From positions 36,766,001 to 36,830,000 of the forward strand of contig JBANAY010000003.1 in assembly GCA_037952775.1 (NCBI GenBank): DNA of 64,000 nucleotides. Direction: 5' to 3'. Shown here one piece after another: positions 45,970 through 56,859 of the stretch. Position numbers and translations under genes: made by a program. The number at the start of each line of letters is the position of its first letter. The first letter of the stretch is position 1. The stretch comes from Clonostachys chloroleuca (lineage: Eukaryota; Ascomycota; Sordariomycetes; Hypocreales; Bionectriaceae). Under the pieces are notes generated by a model. That model worked only from the letters and a program-made list of their open reading frames with translations. It was not told the DNA's origin and searched no databases.

Positions 45970-46894
45970 CTAGGTTCTGAGGCCGATGCTCAGTGCAAGC
46001 GCAACGTTCACCCCGTAGACAACAAAACCACCCCTGAACTCCACATAGGTACGTATGACCCCAGTTATGCCGTCCCCCATACTTGCTCCGACGTCGAGAT
46101 TGACTCTCCAGGCCGCATGCCAAAGGATGACATATAGACTGGACACCGTGGCGAGAACAGGGGTAGCCGGAAGAGATATTTCGAACGGCGTCTTCATCGG
46201 TGCCGCGAGATTGAATTCGTAGAGGAGCAAGTTCGGGACGCTCACCACGACGCCACTGGGACCAAATTCCGTGTGCCCCACGAAGACGCCGGTCAGAGGG
46301 CGTTCAAGAGCTGCCTTATTCAGCGATAGCTTGATGGTCATGATATCCTCGATGGTGAATTTGACGACCAGCCGGAGGAGAGAGACATGTATGGCGAGCC
46401 TTCCCCATGTGATAGTTAGGAATAGTTCTCCAAGAGCGACGTTGATACGAGTCTCCAGGTTTCGAAGTCCGAAGCGAGGAAGAACGAGAAGAAGAACTAG
46501 GCAAAGGCAAAGTTCTACCATGATGGGTGTTTGCGCTGCTATTAAGCTTACGGGAACCGAATTTTCGAAGAATGGTTGATACCACGGAAGTCAGTCGGCG
46601 AGGTGGGCCTATTTGCCTTCTTCGCGTTGGTTTCTCTCCTGTCGTTTGCCAGTCAGAATCACCTTCTGAAACTATGTGAGGTCCTTCAGCGCTTTGGTCT
46701 CTCACAGGACTGCCAGTGATGGTGCTTGCAACCTTGAATCGCCTCTTCTTGGGTGACTGTCCTGAGTTTTGGGTGAGAGAGGCCAGTGTCACCTTTCTGT
46801 TGTTCGGTTTGTTCTGCAGTGTTTTCAACGGTGACCGAGTGGTGGAAACTTTTGGTGTCCTCTTCTTGTTCGGTTGGCTCTGTGTGGTCTTCAC
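45970..46894 (-). CDS. Possible two-exon hypothetical protein with basic N-terminus and hydrophobic C-terminus
   Basis: Exon 1 (46894-46552) encodes a Lys/Arg/Ser/Thr-rich disordered stretch (PNKKRTPKVSTTRSPLKTLQ). A 55-bp intron with GTAAGC donor and GCCTAG acceptor joins it in phase to exon 2 (46496-45970), which opens with LLLLVLPRFG and contains several hydrophobic segments (VSVPNLLLYEF, ATVSSLYVILWHAAW, FVVYGVNVALALSIGL). Total 289 aa. Codon use in exon 2 looks coding. No family was recognised. A different frame upstream (46686-46922) also reads as a disordered peptide, so the true 5' end is unsure. It is convergent with the Zn2Cys6 gene. It might be part of a decayed gene, as the neighbouring region is full of remnants. 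Confidence 0.35.
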
Positions 46895-47299
46895 CCTCTA
46901 CAAAAGTATTATAATTTGACAACAGGGCTCTTTCTGTAGGGTCTTGGTAGTCCGACGGGTAGTGTTGAAATCTCAGGCCTTGGTTGTAGTAGCTTGTTGT
47001 TTCTGGGGGAAGCTTGTTTGGGTAAGAATAATGGCAAGATTTCTTGACATCTTGGGGGGTGGTCGGAACCTCTCGTTGTATCGCATGTACGCGAGGTTTT
47101 GGAACCGATTGCTCGCATACTCACGAGTAGTTGGCTGTCTGTATGCCGAGCTGCGCCTCTATCCGCCCTCAGCTTGACAAGGGAACCAATGTCGATAAGA
47201 ACGATTACAAGTGTTCGTAGATACGAAGTATTCAGGCCTCCGACCTATGAGAAGACAACTATAAGAAGGGCCGAGTCGCCAGCCATGCCGACCTGGAAA

Positions 47300-47514
47300 A
47301 GGCTAGACTGCGGGTGGAAGACGCTGACGTTCGCGCAATGAGTGGTGGGAGACATTCGGCAGAAAAGGAGCTCGATCTTGCCCTTCATCATGGCCTCGAT
47401 GAGCGACTTGCAAATACTTAGCCCGAAGCCACTCCCGCCATGCTTCCTTGCGGTGCTGGCATCGGCCTGGCTGAACGGCTAGAAGATTTTTGCGAGCTCC
47501 GAAACCGACCCGTC
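47300..47514 (-). pseudogene. Histidine-kinase ATPase-domain fragment
   Basis: On the minus strand a frame reads KIF, then a stop, then [20 protein letters not shown] and [17 protein letters not shown]. This is the F-box and G-box of a two-component histidine kinase ATPase domain (usual form FxPFxQADxST, GGTGLGLSI). The stop (47479-47481) replaces the Glu or Lys normally found before PF. The N-box and the phosphoacceptor histidine region are not visible upstream, and no receiver domain is recognisable downstream. It is a dead remnant of a hybrid kinase, about 70 codons long. Confidence 0.72.
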
Positions 47515-47939
47515 ATTTTAAAGCGCCATGGTGTTGAAAGAGTATAATCACCTTAAAATACCAGAAGCAGAGACATCGACCAGTCTCTAGCATTCCACCT
47601 TGGGAAATGCGTCCAGGTTGGACCTCTGCCGTGCGGGTCAGGACAAGTTTTAGGCAGCTTGCATAAGTGAGGAAAACCTGAGGAAGGCGCGGATGGTTGA
47701 TACAGGAAGGAAGTCAGTCCTTCGTCAACGTCTGTGACTAGTCGTTGACGCAAGGTAACCCTAAAACTTCAACTTCAGGTAGGAGCAATTTAGCTTTCCT
47801 TCTTTCGCAACCACACACCAAAGCGAGTCATCCATACCGCTGGTCTAGTGAATCCTCTCTCCCCCTTCGCGTTATGGAAGAAGCTGAACAATTTACTGGC
47901 GTTATTCCACCCAAACACCTCGGGATTTGACTCGAATGA

Positions 47940-49440
47940 TGGTCTCGGTGGCCTCGTCCTCATCCTCATGCCATCCGCACCTTAAGGCCCGAAGAGCCCA
48001 GTCGAGGCAGCTCTACTTGCCCTGATTAATCCAACCACAGGAGGAGAGATCCCATCCTTTTTCAAAGGCTTAGAGGCTCTATATGAACTAAATGGTAAGT
48101 TTGGGAGCACTCTAATGGTATGATGAGGCTAATTTATGAATTCTAGCATATCCTCGCCGCTTACCTCTTGCCGCTCCCCTCTCTTAATCCTCACCTTAGA
48201 CACGCCCTATGAGGAACGCATCGCATCAGATACGGCCGGCATGACCAACATCGCACTATGCTGTGCGTCAACAACTAATTTGGGCAATGGGATTCATCAA
48301 GCTTGTGGCCAACATATCCAGGCGAAGAAGAAGTTGAGGACAGATGGCCAACCCTTATTATTGAAGCCGGGTACTCGATGTCTCTGGAATCACTAGGACA
48401 GACAATGAGATGATGGCGGTCGTCTTCTGCTACACTGCCCATTACACAGACCATCCCTCCAAGTACAATCAAGTCAGTCTACAAGAAGTGCGACTTCAAA
48501 GAGTGCAAGGAATTTGTATATGAGAATCTCAGGGTTTATAGAAACCCAGCAGATTAAACAAATGGGGATCGACCCAAGAGTCTGCCCAGAGTCGACTCCG
48601 ATCCATGTCGATTCCCACAAGACTAGCGAAGTGTACAGCCCGAAAGAGGCTGGCACTATACTTGCCCAGTACGCTTACAAGATTCCAAGTCTCAGGGTAT
48701 ATGACAACTACGAATCATATGCAATAGTCTGCAACAGCCTACGTTCATCCCTGTACTAGAGAAACATGTTAGCACAGCTAAGAGCAGGGGGTAGAGCTCC
48801 TCAGCTACGAGGCCACAATGCTCGTCAACGCCATCCGGATTGGCCTGTTTGCCACCAAGAGATTCAGCCGTGAGCCGATCGAGAATCATGAGCAGTTCCA
48901 TGAGCAGCAGTACCAGGAGCAGCAATACCAGGAGCAAGCCTCCGCGCCAGCTTGACCTTTACGAATGTCCTGACACATTTGTCGATAATTGCTTTGTCTA
49001 CGGCTCAACAAGAGATCGAATGAACACCGTGACCGCTCGCAGGCGGACGAGAGGGCGATATTCATTGACAAGGACGAGGATGGTCGGAATATAACCGATG
49101 AGCCACGCAAGCGGCATCTGAAGGCTGTGTGGCCTTCGCTACCTCAAGAAGCTCAGGCGGTGGGTGGGTGGAGGCGGGTATCGATCTGACCATTTACATC
49201 GAGAACAGCTACAGTGTCCGCATAGATAGTATCGACAACGGCAAAGGCGATGAATAACGCTTGGTTTCACGAGTCTGCTATCAACATGGTTCGCGGGCAT
49301 GTCAACACTGACGACCATGATGGCCGGCCTTTTCAGATCCTGATCATGATCGAAGAAAAGGACCGCAAGAAGGAGGCTGTCAGTAGTCTAAACGCCTATG
49401 TAGAGCTCCGGTTCATAACCAGGACCAAGCCATAGACGGC
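47940..49440 (+). pseudogene. Decayed protein-coding remnant, family unknown
   Basis: Short coding-like segments alternate between frames. One reads EAALLALINPTTGGEIPSFF and ends at a good GTAAGT donor near 48091, with a TTCTAG acceptor near 48146. Others are a frame around 48780-48950 (ELLSYEATMLVNAIRIGLF followed by a Gln/Glu-rich repeat) and 49250-49435 (FHESAINMVRGHVNTDDHDG). Frequent stops and frame changes separate them. They could be one decayed gene or several. No family was recognised. Confidence 0.4.
48902..48931 (+). repeat. 15-bp tandem repeat, two copies
   Basis: The unit gagcagcagtaccag is followed by gagcagcaataccag and a partial third unit. In the local coding-like frame it would encode an EQQYQ repeat. 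Confidence 0.6.
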
Positions 49441-50842
49441 AAATTACTTGGAAGTAATACTACTGCTCCCCTTTGTCTCCAGAGAAACAAGACAACATCC
49501 GTCCATCGGAGCAACCTACAACCAATCGCTAGAGACGAAGAGCTTGCCCACCGTTCTTCATTATTGGAACATATTACAACTATCGCACCAGAATATACCG
49601 GTGCTGCTGGCGTGGCCAGCATTTCGAATCTGGCGCAGCAGGAGCGCAAGGTCCTCTGCATCATCTGGTCCCCCTCAACCCCAATAAAGGCTCGTTCTTT
49701 CGTTCTTTCTTTCTACCTCGTCCTTGATGGTGCTTTTCCTACTGGACTTTCTCTCTCCCTGTGTCTCTTTCGTTCCTGCCGCTTGCCGAGATGGATTCTC
49801 CCGCCTTGCGAGACATTCAAACTCGGGGTTGTTGTTGGGGGGTGCGACAGTCTTGAACGTGACCCCGGCGCCTGTTCCTCACGACGAAGCGGCGTTGGTG
49901 ACGGAAGGGTACCACGGCAGGTATGAAAGGTCCTGGTGGCCTCTCATTCTGTCGTTTCCTTGAACGGCCGACTTGGAGGTTCAACGATGATGTCAAAATA
50001 CCAGTCAACGCGGCGGGTGGGTACGAAATCCTCACCCAAGCCTTAGCCGTGTCTCGCTCCCTTGCGCTTCGGAGACATAGTGGCGGCTGGGGCTTTTCGG
50101 TCGGGACGGTGAAGGGGGATGCTTGCTTGAAAACCTGGTCTGTTCAGCCAGATTCAGTGGGAAAGCTTCCGGCTCAACACTCTTGCCGCAGACGACCTGG
50201 AGACGAGCCACTTTGTGAGCTTCTGCGGCATGTATGTCTTGTCAGATGGCGCAAGCGTCAGCAGGTGTCGAGAATTGAGAATCGCCGTCGCCTGGAAGCC
50301 CTTTTCTCCTATACCAACATGTTTACTCAGACAAGGAATAGAACCTGGGCAGGCTCTACCCCAACAGAGCTATACCACTCCTGCATCTGAAGATTCTCCT
50401 GCCGATCGACGATGTCATCGATGAGACTGCCGCTGACGCCTCCCGAGGTTGCACGGCCATAACTCTACGAGCGCTTTGCCTCGACGGGGAGCTACGAGAA
50501 CTTTTGGTCCTCGTGGCTCACCGGTCAGAGCCGGAACGGATGGCCCTGTTCCGGCCCAAGTCTTATCCTACAATACATAGTCATCTCTACCATTCATTCC
50601 ATCCGATGATGACTGCGACACCCGCTGCACATGTCACATAAAGGGGGAGAAGTTGTAATCTAATCATTCTTGTATTGACCGCATCCTGTCTCTGGGTATA
50701 ATAACAACAAGTAGTCTAAGCCATGTACATTACACAAACACGCCAATACTAATATCAAACAAAACAAATCCAAACATGAACATGAACACTGTGAGCTTTG
50801 CCAACCGTGTTACGGACTTCCTCTTCCGCCCCGTAAACACCC
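49441..50842. other. No supported gene; further coding-like debris
   Basis: Frames at 49724-49963 and 49923-50390 are open but motif-free, and they switch frame. The last 200 bp, AT-rich, probably hold the 3' end of the ankyrin gene. Confidence 0.4.
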
Positions 50843-53800
50843 TCACGACAAGCCATAACGCCCCAGGCAGCCCTTCAGCTGCAGCATATCCCCCTCCTCC
50901 GCCTCGATGAACGTCTGCAGGTACTCCACCGGCAGGTACTCCTTCCCGGCCTTGTCGGTGTACAGATGCTTCGTCTTGCCGCGCGCCTGCGCCTCAAGGG
51001 TATCCTCCATCCCCCTCAGCAGCGCGTCGGTCGTGTCGTACCCGTTCTCCATGGCGATGTGGAGGACCAGGCGCTCTCTATGCCGCCAGAAACGGTCCGT
51101 CTTTGGCACGAGGAGCTTCATCGTCTCCACGAGGCGGGACTTCCACGATGCGTCGCCGGTGGCGGCCTCGAACCAGGGGTCGGGCTGGGACGAGCAGGCC
51201 AGCGCGAGGGGCGTCATGGCGCCGTAGTCGTCGGACCCGTGGTTGGGGTCATGCCATTGGAGGAGCCATCCCACGAATTCAGGCAGGGCCAGAAGAGCGG
51301 CGAGGTGCAGAGTCCCGTCATTTGACGACAGACCGGTTTCGAGGACTTGGTAAGCTTCAAAGTTGACGAGGTATAGAGAAGCTAATCGTAGAGGAATCTC
51401 ATCAGCTTCATCGAAAGGAGGCATAATCTCGCCTTTGGAGGACCGCGCATATGGTGCCAGCTTCATCAATGTCGATCCGGCGATGGTGCTTTCGAGCATG
51501 TTACCGGCTTCCCTGGCAGACCGGCGGATCAAGGCTTCCAATACCGGGGTACGCTTGGGTTCGAGCAGGCACAGGAAAGCAGCAGAAATCTTGCTCTCGG
51601 GCGTGATGAATGACGTGATTCCAACGTCGCTCTGCTCCACGAGGCGCGCCAAGACGTCGTTCGAAATGCCTGGTTGGGAGACGAGAGCCCAGATCAAAAG
51701 GCAGCACTGCTCAGGACCCCATTCAGAGCCAACGGTGCATTCTACCAAACCCGAAACAGGAGCCCCATGCTGAAGGACGAGCTCCATAAGCTCGCCGCTG
51801 GACGGGAACTTGCGCATGCACTTGAGCAAGAAATCTTCCTGAGTAATGGTCCCCTTGGACTCCACGAGGCACGTGCGGAAGAGCATTACCGCGGACGTTG
51901 CGTCGACCACAGTATCAAGCAGCTTTGGTAAGACAATTGCGGCATCCGCATGCTTACACATGGCCCTGAAGACGGCATGGTTCCCAACGGTGCTCGCAAC
52001 CTGGAAACATGCGCCACCGTTCTCGTTCGGATCCACGCCGTTGTCTAGAAGCAGATACACGATATTAGGCTCAGGGCATTTTCGCTTCAGGGCTTGGGCC
52101 AGAGCTTTATACATGGATGCCTGGCTGATGTTGCACTGAAGCAGACTGCTGTAGATGTTAAAGCGAGCTTCTCCGCGGATAGTAGCATCCTTGACGACGT
52201 GGTCGAAAGCCAAGTTGGCTGTTGAATCATCAACGCCGCTGACGAGGTACTGGCTCAAAAGCTTGATGAGCGAGCTGTTTCCGGACTGAGATGCCACTTT
52301 GAACGCTGCACCGTGTCTGTGGCCCACCTGGGCTCCATGGGAGAGGATCAGCTTTGGAATGTCGAGGCTCCTCGGGTCTGTACGAATAGAGTCGATGAGT
52401 GCTTCCGAGAGCTTCTCTCTGCTTACATCACCCTGGCGGAGGATTGCGTCGTATACCCAGTATCTTCGATCAGAGTCCATCTTGGTGTTCCGAGCCAGCT
52501 CAAAGCTGTCAAGTACCACTTTTGGGCTGAGAACAGTACTGAAAAGGGACTTGAAGAGGTCTTCGGAAGCCACGGTCATCATACCCTCGACCACAGCAGT
52601 GTCAACTTCGGCGCCGTGAGAAAGCAATAACTCCGGCAAGTCCGAATCTTCGGGATGTTTCATGATAGATCGAGTAAGAGCTTTATTTAGGTCCTCTGGG
52701 GGTACTTCCTTCCCTTTTTGAGTGAGGAGAAGCTTCATAATGGATGTCCTGGTTTCTGGCGGGTTACTCGAGGCGGCCACGGCGAGGAGTGCCTTGCCCA
52801 GGACCGCGGATCCAACTGGGCCCAAGAGCAGCAATTGAACGATTTCGATGGAACCACCCGTGACGGCAGACTGGAGGGCAGTGCCATCTCCTTGGCCGGG
52901 GGATGCTTTATAGCGCAATAGTAGTCGAAGACCATCAAGATCGTCACTGTTAAGTGCGAACAAAGTCTCCTGGATCAACGCCTCAGACTGACCAATTTCT
53001 GAACAGTGGGCCTTCTTAAGCAAAGTCTTCCAGATGTCAAACTTGACTGCCCTGTTCTTAATGTAAGATGCCTGAGAGAATGCGGCACATAATGATGTGC
53101 TGGTGAGTCTAGCGGTGAGGAGATCCTTTAGTAGATCGATGTCATTTGCTTGTATGACGAGGCTGAGTACTGATCCCTTGGCGGCGTTGATATCAAGGTG
53201 GTTCTCCAGGAAGATATTGATAATTTCCGACAGATTTGGATGGTCGCTCAGCTTCTCGTCCATTTTGACGGTATTCCACAAGACATTGATAACGGCCGAA
53301 GCCGCAGTGGTACAGCCAAGTAGTAACTTTAACGTCCGTAGCTCATACCACTTCGGATTAACAGCCGTCTCGATTAGGGATACAAGAGTAGGGTTTCTTG
53401 GTGGAGCTCTAGAGCAAAGAGTCTCAAGAAGCTCATAGTTTCCGCATTGAATGGCGTTTTGGTACGACATTCCATCGGACTGAGCTGGGCTGGCTCCATG
53501 GTCGAGTAAAAGACGTACCAGTTCCAAGTGGCCACCTTGAACCGCTCGAGCGAGAGTTGTATTAACTTCAGGACCCTTAGCGCCAGCGTCAAGAAGCAAA
53601 CGAATCATAGTATCTGCCGTATCATAACCACAAGTCTCGCTGGTCTCAAATGCTACCAGCACTGCTGTAGATAAGGTCTGCTGGCGTGGCCCGGCATCCA
53701 TCAGCAATTTAAGGAGTATGATATGACCTCGCTTTGTTGCGATGAGAAGGGGGTTGAGGCCCGGGTTATCGTACAGATCAACAGGAGCTCGCTTGTCGAG

Positions 53801-55600
53801 GAGGAGCTGAATCAGTTCGAAGTCCGGTTCCTCGTCCCCAGAGACTAAAATGATTAAGGGGCCGATAAGAACCTCAAGGGGAACCCCTTTACGGAGAAGG
53901 GTTTCTACCACCTGGAGCCTGGTAGTACTCGGTTCAACATCGAGCGCGGTAGGGAGGACATTCGAAAGGGCTGCCGGTGAACAGCTCTGTTCGATTAGAA
54001 GATTGAATATGTCGAGGTACTTCCTTTCCAAAGCCTCCCGCAAGGCAGCGCCGTTGCGAAACTCGACGCTCACGCCCTGTTTCAAAAGAAGACTGATGAG
54101 TTCTTTCTGGTTATCACGAACAGCGTAAACGAGCTTAGCGTCGAGGTGTTTCCCAGTCAGTCCCCTATGCCCAAAAATGTGAATGAAACGGATCACATCC
54201 AGCTCTGTGGCCTTGGCCGGTAGGTAGTCCAGAGCATGTGAGGCATTTGGCATATCCATGGTCCCATGTTTAAGAAGGTCCATTATGTCAAAGTCAAGTC
54301 TCCCAACGGCCAGTTGCAGAGCACTTTCCGGCCGACAATCAATGTTGATTCCCGAGTCGACGAGTACCTTGATCATTGCCATATTTCTGGCCATCACACT
54401 ATTCATCAGCTCCCGTCGATACGCCAGACTATCCACCATTATCCCTGCATGAGAGAGAATTGTGAAAAACTTGAGTTTAATGTCGTTGTCTCTGATGCCA
54501 GATACAAATTGGCGAGCAAACATTCTGCCTGCGGTTTCGAACTTCTGTCGAGGGCCGGCGTAAGCGAGAACGATGGCGGATGCTTCAAGACTATGATTCT
54601 GTAAAGCCTGTATAAACAAAGCCTCACAGGCCAACTCAGGCCGAGTGGAGAGGCACAGGAGCAGAATGTCAGGGGTGATCGGGGGCCTGCCAGGTTGCGG
54701 CGTGAGGCACTCAAGCCAGGCTGTAGTCGTCATCGATTTGGGGACTGACAGCAAGAGTCGGGCTAAGGTTGCGTCATTGTTTCCGATATGCTCGCGGATG
54801 CTCTCTTGGAAGGCGGTAGCCTCACTGCCGAACCGGAGGAGGAGTGTCATTGCGGGAGTCCAGTTCTTAGCCAAAGCGAGCCCAAAAGCGCGGTCTAGAA
54901 CGGCCTTGCTGCTCGTGTGTTTGCACAGCAGACGCACGTATTCGATCTCTCCTTTGTTCATGATGGTATCCAACCATATCATGTCTGGTGAGTCAAGCAA
55001 GGCAATGTCAATCATTGATCGCCTCTTCCACTGCGATGCCTGTTTCTTTTTGTCCGACGACCGTTCAACTGTTAGATGACCCCAGAGTTCGTTCAAGGAT
55101 GTGCCCTTGGCGTGCCCAAGCATCGCAACAGCTACACCGACAGGTTCGAGGGAACCATCGACAGATAACAAGCTGTCAAAGGCGCTTGCCACCTCGCTGA
55201 TTGTGAAGGTCCAGTTGTCGGCATTTTCCACCTCCTCCTTCTGCTTCTTGGTCCTGAAAAGATTGCGTTTCTGGTCTGACGGGGGACGGAAGTTGGGGTC
55301 GTTCATACGCTCCTGCACGAGGTAGTCGCGGGCTCTCTGGCTGTTACGAACATACTCATCTGGGGCCAGATCGAAGTCACTGTCCCATTTCTCGGGCAGA
55401 GGCGGGATCGGAAATGGGAGACGAAGTCCTACTTGGGACAGAAACCATACTGCCCATGTGCTGTCTCTCGTGGTGCTGTCGTTCCTTGTGCTTGAAACCG
55501 ATGCCGAAGGTCGATGTGACGACGCGGATTGCCGCTTGCTCAACGACGCAGGCTGCGAGGGCGGTGGTGAGGGGACAGGGGCCGGGAATATTGGATCCAT
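50843..55600 (-). CDS. Giant ankyrin-repeat protein, about 1585 aa
   Basis: A single intronless frame runs from an upstream Met at 55651; the Met at 55600 (MDPIFPAP) is the more natural start because the preceding residues are a His/Ile-rich 5' leader-like sequence. The N-terminal 250 residues are Pro/Ser-rich, then a unique helical region. From about residue 250 to 1250 come many degenerate ankyrin-type units, for example GLNPLLIATKRGHIILLKLL, TLARAVQGGHLELVRLLLDHGA and TALQSAVTGGSIEIVQLLL. The C-terminal quarter has further weak repeats and ends in VEYLQTFIEAEEGDMLQLKG. No effector or nucleotide-binding domain was seen, so it is probably a scaffold. It is divergent from the VWA/alpha-kinase gene with about 1.26 kb between starts. 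Confidence 0.88.
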   Translation of the reverse strand: MDPIFPAPVPSPPPSQPASLSKRQSASSHRPSASVSSTRNDSTTRDSTWAVWFLSQVGLRLPFPIPPLPEKWDSDFDLAPDEYVRNSQRARDYLVQERMNDPNFRPPSDQKRNLFRTKKQKEEVENADNWTFTISEVASAFDSLLSVDGSLEPVGVAVAMLGHAKGTSLNELWGHLTVERSSDKKKQASQWKRRSMIDIALLDSPDMIWLDTIMNKGEIEYVRLLCKHTSSKAVLDRAFGLALAKNWTPAMTLLLRFGSEATAFQESIREHIGNNDATLARLLLSVPKSMTTTAWLECLTPQPGRPPITPDILLLCLSTRPELACEALFIQALQNHSLEASAIVLAYAGPRQKFETAGRMFARQFVSGIRDNDIKLKFFTILSHAGIMVDSLAYRRELMNSVMARNMAMIKVLVDSGINIDCRPESALQLAVGRLDFDIMDLLKHGTMDMPNASHALDYLPAKATELDVIRFIHIFGHRGLTGKHLDAKLVYAVRDNQKELISLLLKQGVSVEFRNGAALREALERKYLDIFNLLIEQSCSPAALSNVLPTALDVEPSTTRLQVVETLLRKGVPLEVLIGPLIILVSGDEEPDFELIQLLLDKRAPVDLYDNPGLNPLLIATKRGHIILLKLLMDAGPRQQTLSTAVLVAFETSETCGYDTADTMIRLLLDAGAKGPEVNTTLARAVQGGHLELVRLLLDHGASPAQSDGMSYQNAIQCGNYELLETLCSRAPPRNPTLVSLIETAVNPKWYELRTLKLLLGCTTAASAVINVLWNTVKMDEKLSDHPNLSEIINIFLENHLDINAAKGSVLSLVIQANDIDLLKDLLTARLTSTSLCAAFSQASYIKNRAVKFDIWKTLLKKAHCSEIGQSEALIQETLFALNSDDLDGLRLLLRYKASPGQGDGTALQSAVTGGSIEIVQLLLLGPVGSAVLGKALLAVAASSNPPETRTSIMKLLLTQKGKEVPPEDLNKALTRSIMKHPEDSDLPELLLSHGAEVDTAVVEGMMTVASEDLFKSLFSTVLSPKVVLDSFELARNTKMDSDRRYWVYDAILRQGDVSREKLSEALIDSIRTDPRSLDIPKLILSHGAQVGHRHGAAFKVASQSGNSSLIKLLSQYLVSGVDDSTANLAFDHVVKDATIRGEARFNIYSSLLQCNISQASMYKALAQALKRKCPEPNIVYLLLDNGVDPNENGGACFQVASTVGNHAVFRAMCKHADAAIVLPKLLDTVVDATSAVMLFRTCLVESKGTITQEDFLLKCMRKFPSSGELMELVLQHGAPVSGLVECTVGSEWGPEQCCLLIWALVSQPGISNDVLARLVEQSDVGITSFITPESKISAAFLCLLEPKRTPVLEALIRRSAREAGNMLESTIAGSTLMKLAPYARSSKGEIMPPFDEADEIPLRLASLYLVNFEAYQVLETGLSSNDGTLHLAALLALPEFVGWLLQWHDPNHGSDDYGAMTPLALACSSQPDPWFEAATGDASWKSRLVETMKLLVPKTDRFWRHRERLVLHIAMENGYDTTDALLRGMEDTLEAQARGKTKHLYTDKAGKEYLPVEYLQTFIEAEEGDMLQLKGCLGRYGLS

Positions 55601-56859
55601 GTCGACTTGGGTGATGATGGATGGGTGGTGGTTGATTGATTGGATGATCAATCAACGTCCATCTGCCAAACAATCGAAACAGGAAGCATCCAAAGACAGA
55701 TTTCCCTTCAATCAAGCGGGTTTGTGAGAAGATAGAGCTGATAAACAAAGCAAAGCAAATAGCTTGCCGGCATCTGCTGAAGTGATGACAACTGCCCCGA
55801 GTGTGGCGATGCGGATTGGCGACTAGGTCAGGTCAGGCAGACTCCGTGGGTCGACAGACCGCCGCACAATTGCAGCTCTCTCTGCTCTGAACGCGGCTTG
55901 ATAGTGGACAGAGCGGTAAATAGCCGGTAATACAGACAGAACCACGGGATTGATCGATGGAGAAAGGTCCGGAGCTCGCTCAAACTGGGCTCCAAGCTGG
56001 GACAGAAGTGGATAAAGAACAGACGGAAAAGTTGCCCGGCTGCAGTGTGTGAGCCAAGCCCCAGTAATAAGCTGTAACTAGCCCAGTCCTTGTGCTGCAG
56101 GCCAAGCAGAAGTCTCCCCGCGCCATCCCTCTTCCATCCGCCCTCCTCCACACAGCTGAAAGCTGTTGCTGGCACTCGGTTGATCGGCCAGGCGTCTTGG
56201 CCAGTCTCTGGTTGCCTGACTGGCGCTGGCTGCCTGCTCACTAGCTCTACGTAGCGGCATAACATAGCAGTGTGCCAATGATAGTACCCTCTGTCCTGTC
56301 TGCCTCGGTCTTGTACATCCCCAGAAAGTGTGTCTGTGCTCTATTGGCTGCGTCCAACCCGAATAAACCGACTGTCTGTCTCGATACAGGCCACCGTATT
56401 GCTCCGTATGAGGCTATGTCTGTGCCCGACACCCACATTGCCTATGGCAGCTGTACATCATCTGATCGGCATGCCTACCCTGCGCCCCTCTTTGCCCTTT
56501 TGTGACCTTTGCCTTTAATAACTGTTTGAGTTTCTGGTCCTCCTTGTTTCGCCCGTGGTGGGCTGCTCGTGGTCCACAGGATCGAGGTAGATTACGCCCG
56601 TGCAACGAGTGAGTCTCAGTCAAAGTCGCCGAGGCAGACTGACTGTAGGACTCAGTCCATATCAAAAGCCAGTTCCTACTGTTGCCCCAACTCAACCCAA
56701 CCTTTCCCTCTATCCCAAAAGCTGAGACTGGACCTGTCATCCAATCAACCCCAAACAAGCCAACCATTGCTGGCCGTTCCATTTTCTCGCTTCATTCCAC
56801 GCTGGCTTGCACCCATTAGGGGCTCTACAACGCACGATACACCAAACATACACTTCGCC
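55601..56859. promoter_or_regulatory. Shared divergent promoter of the ankyrin and VWA/alpha-kinase genes
   Basis: A 1.26-kb region between the two starts with long C/T-rich tracts approaching the plus-strand ATG. Overlapping short frames have no motifs. Its size suggests long leaders and complex control. Confidence 0.4.
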
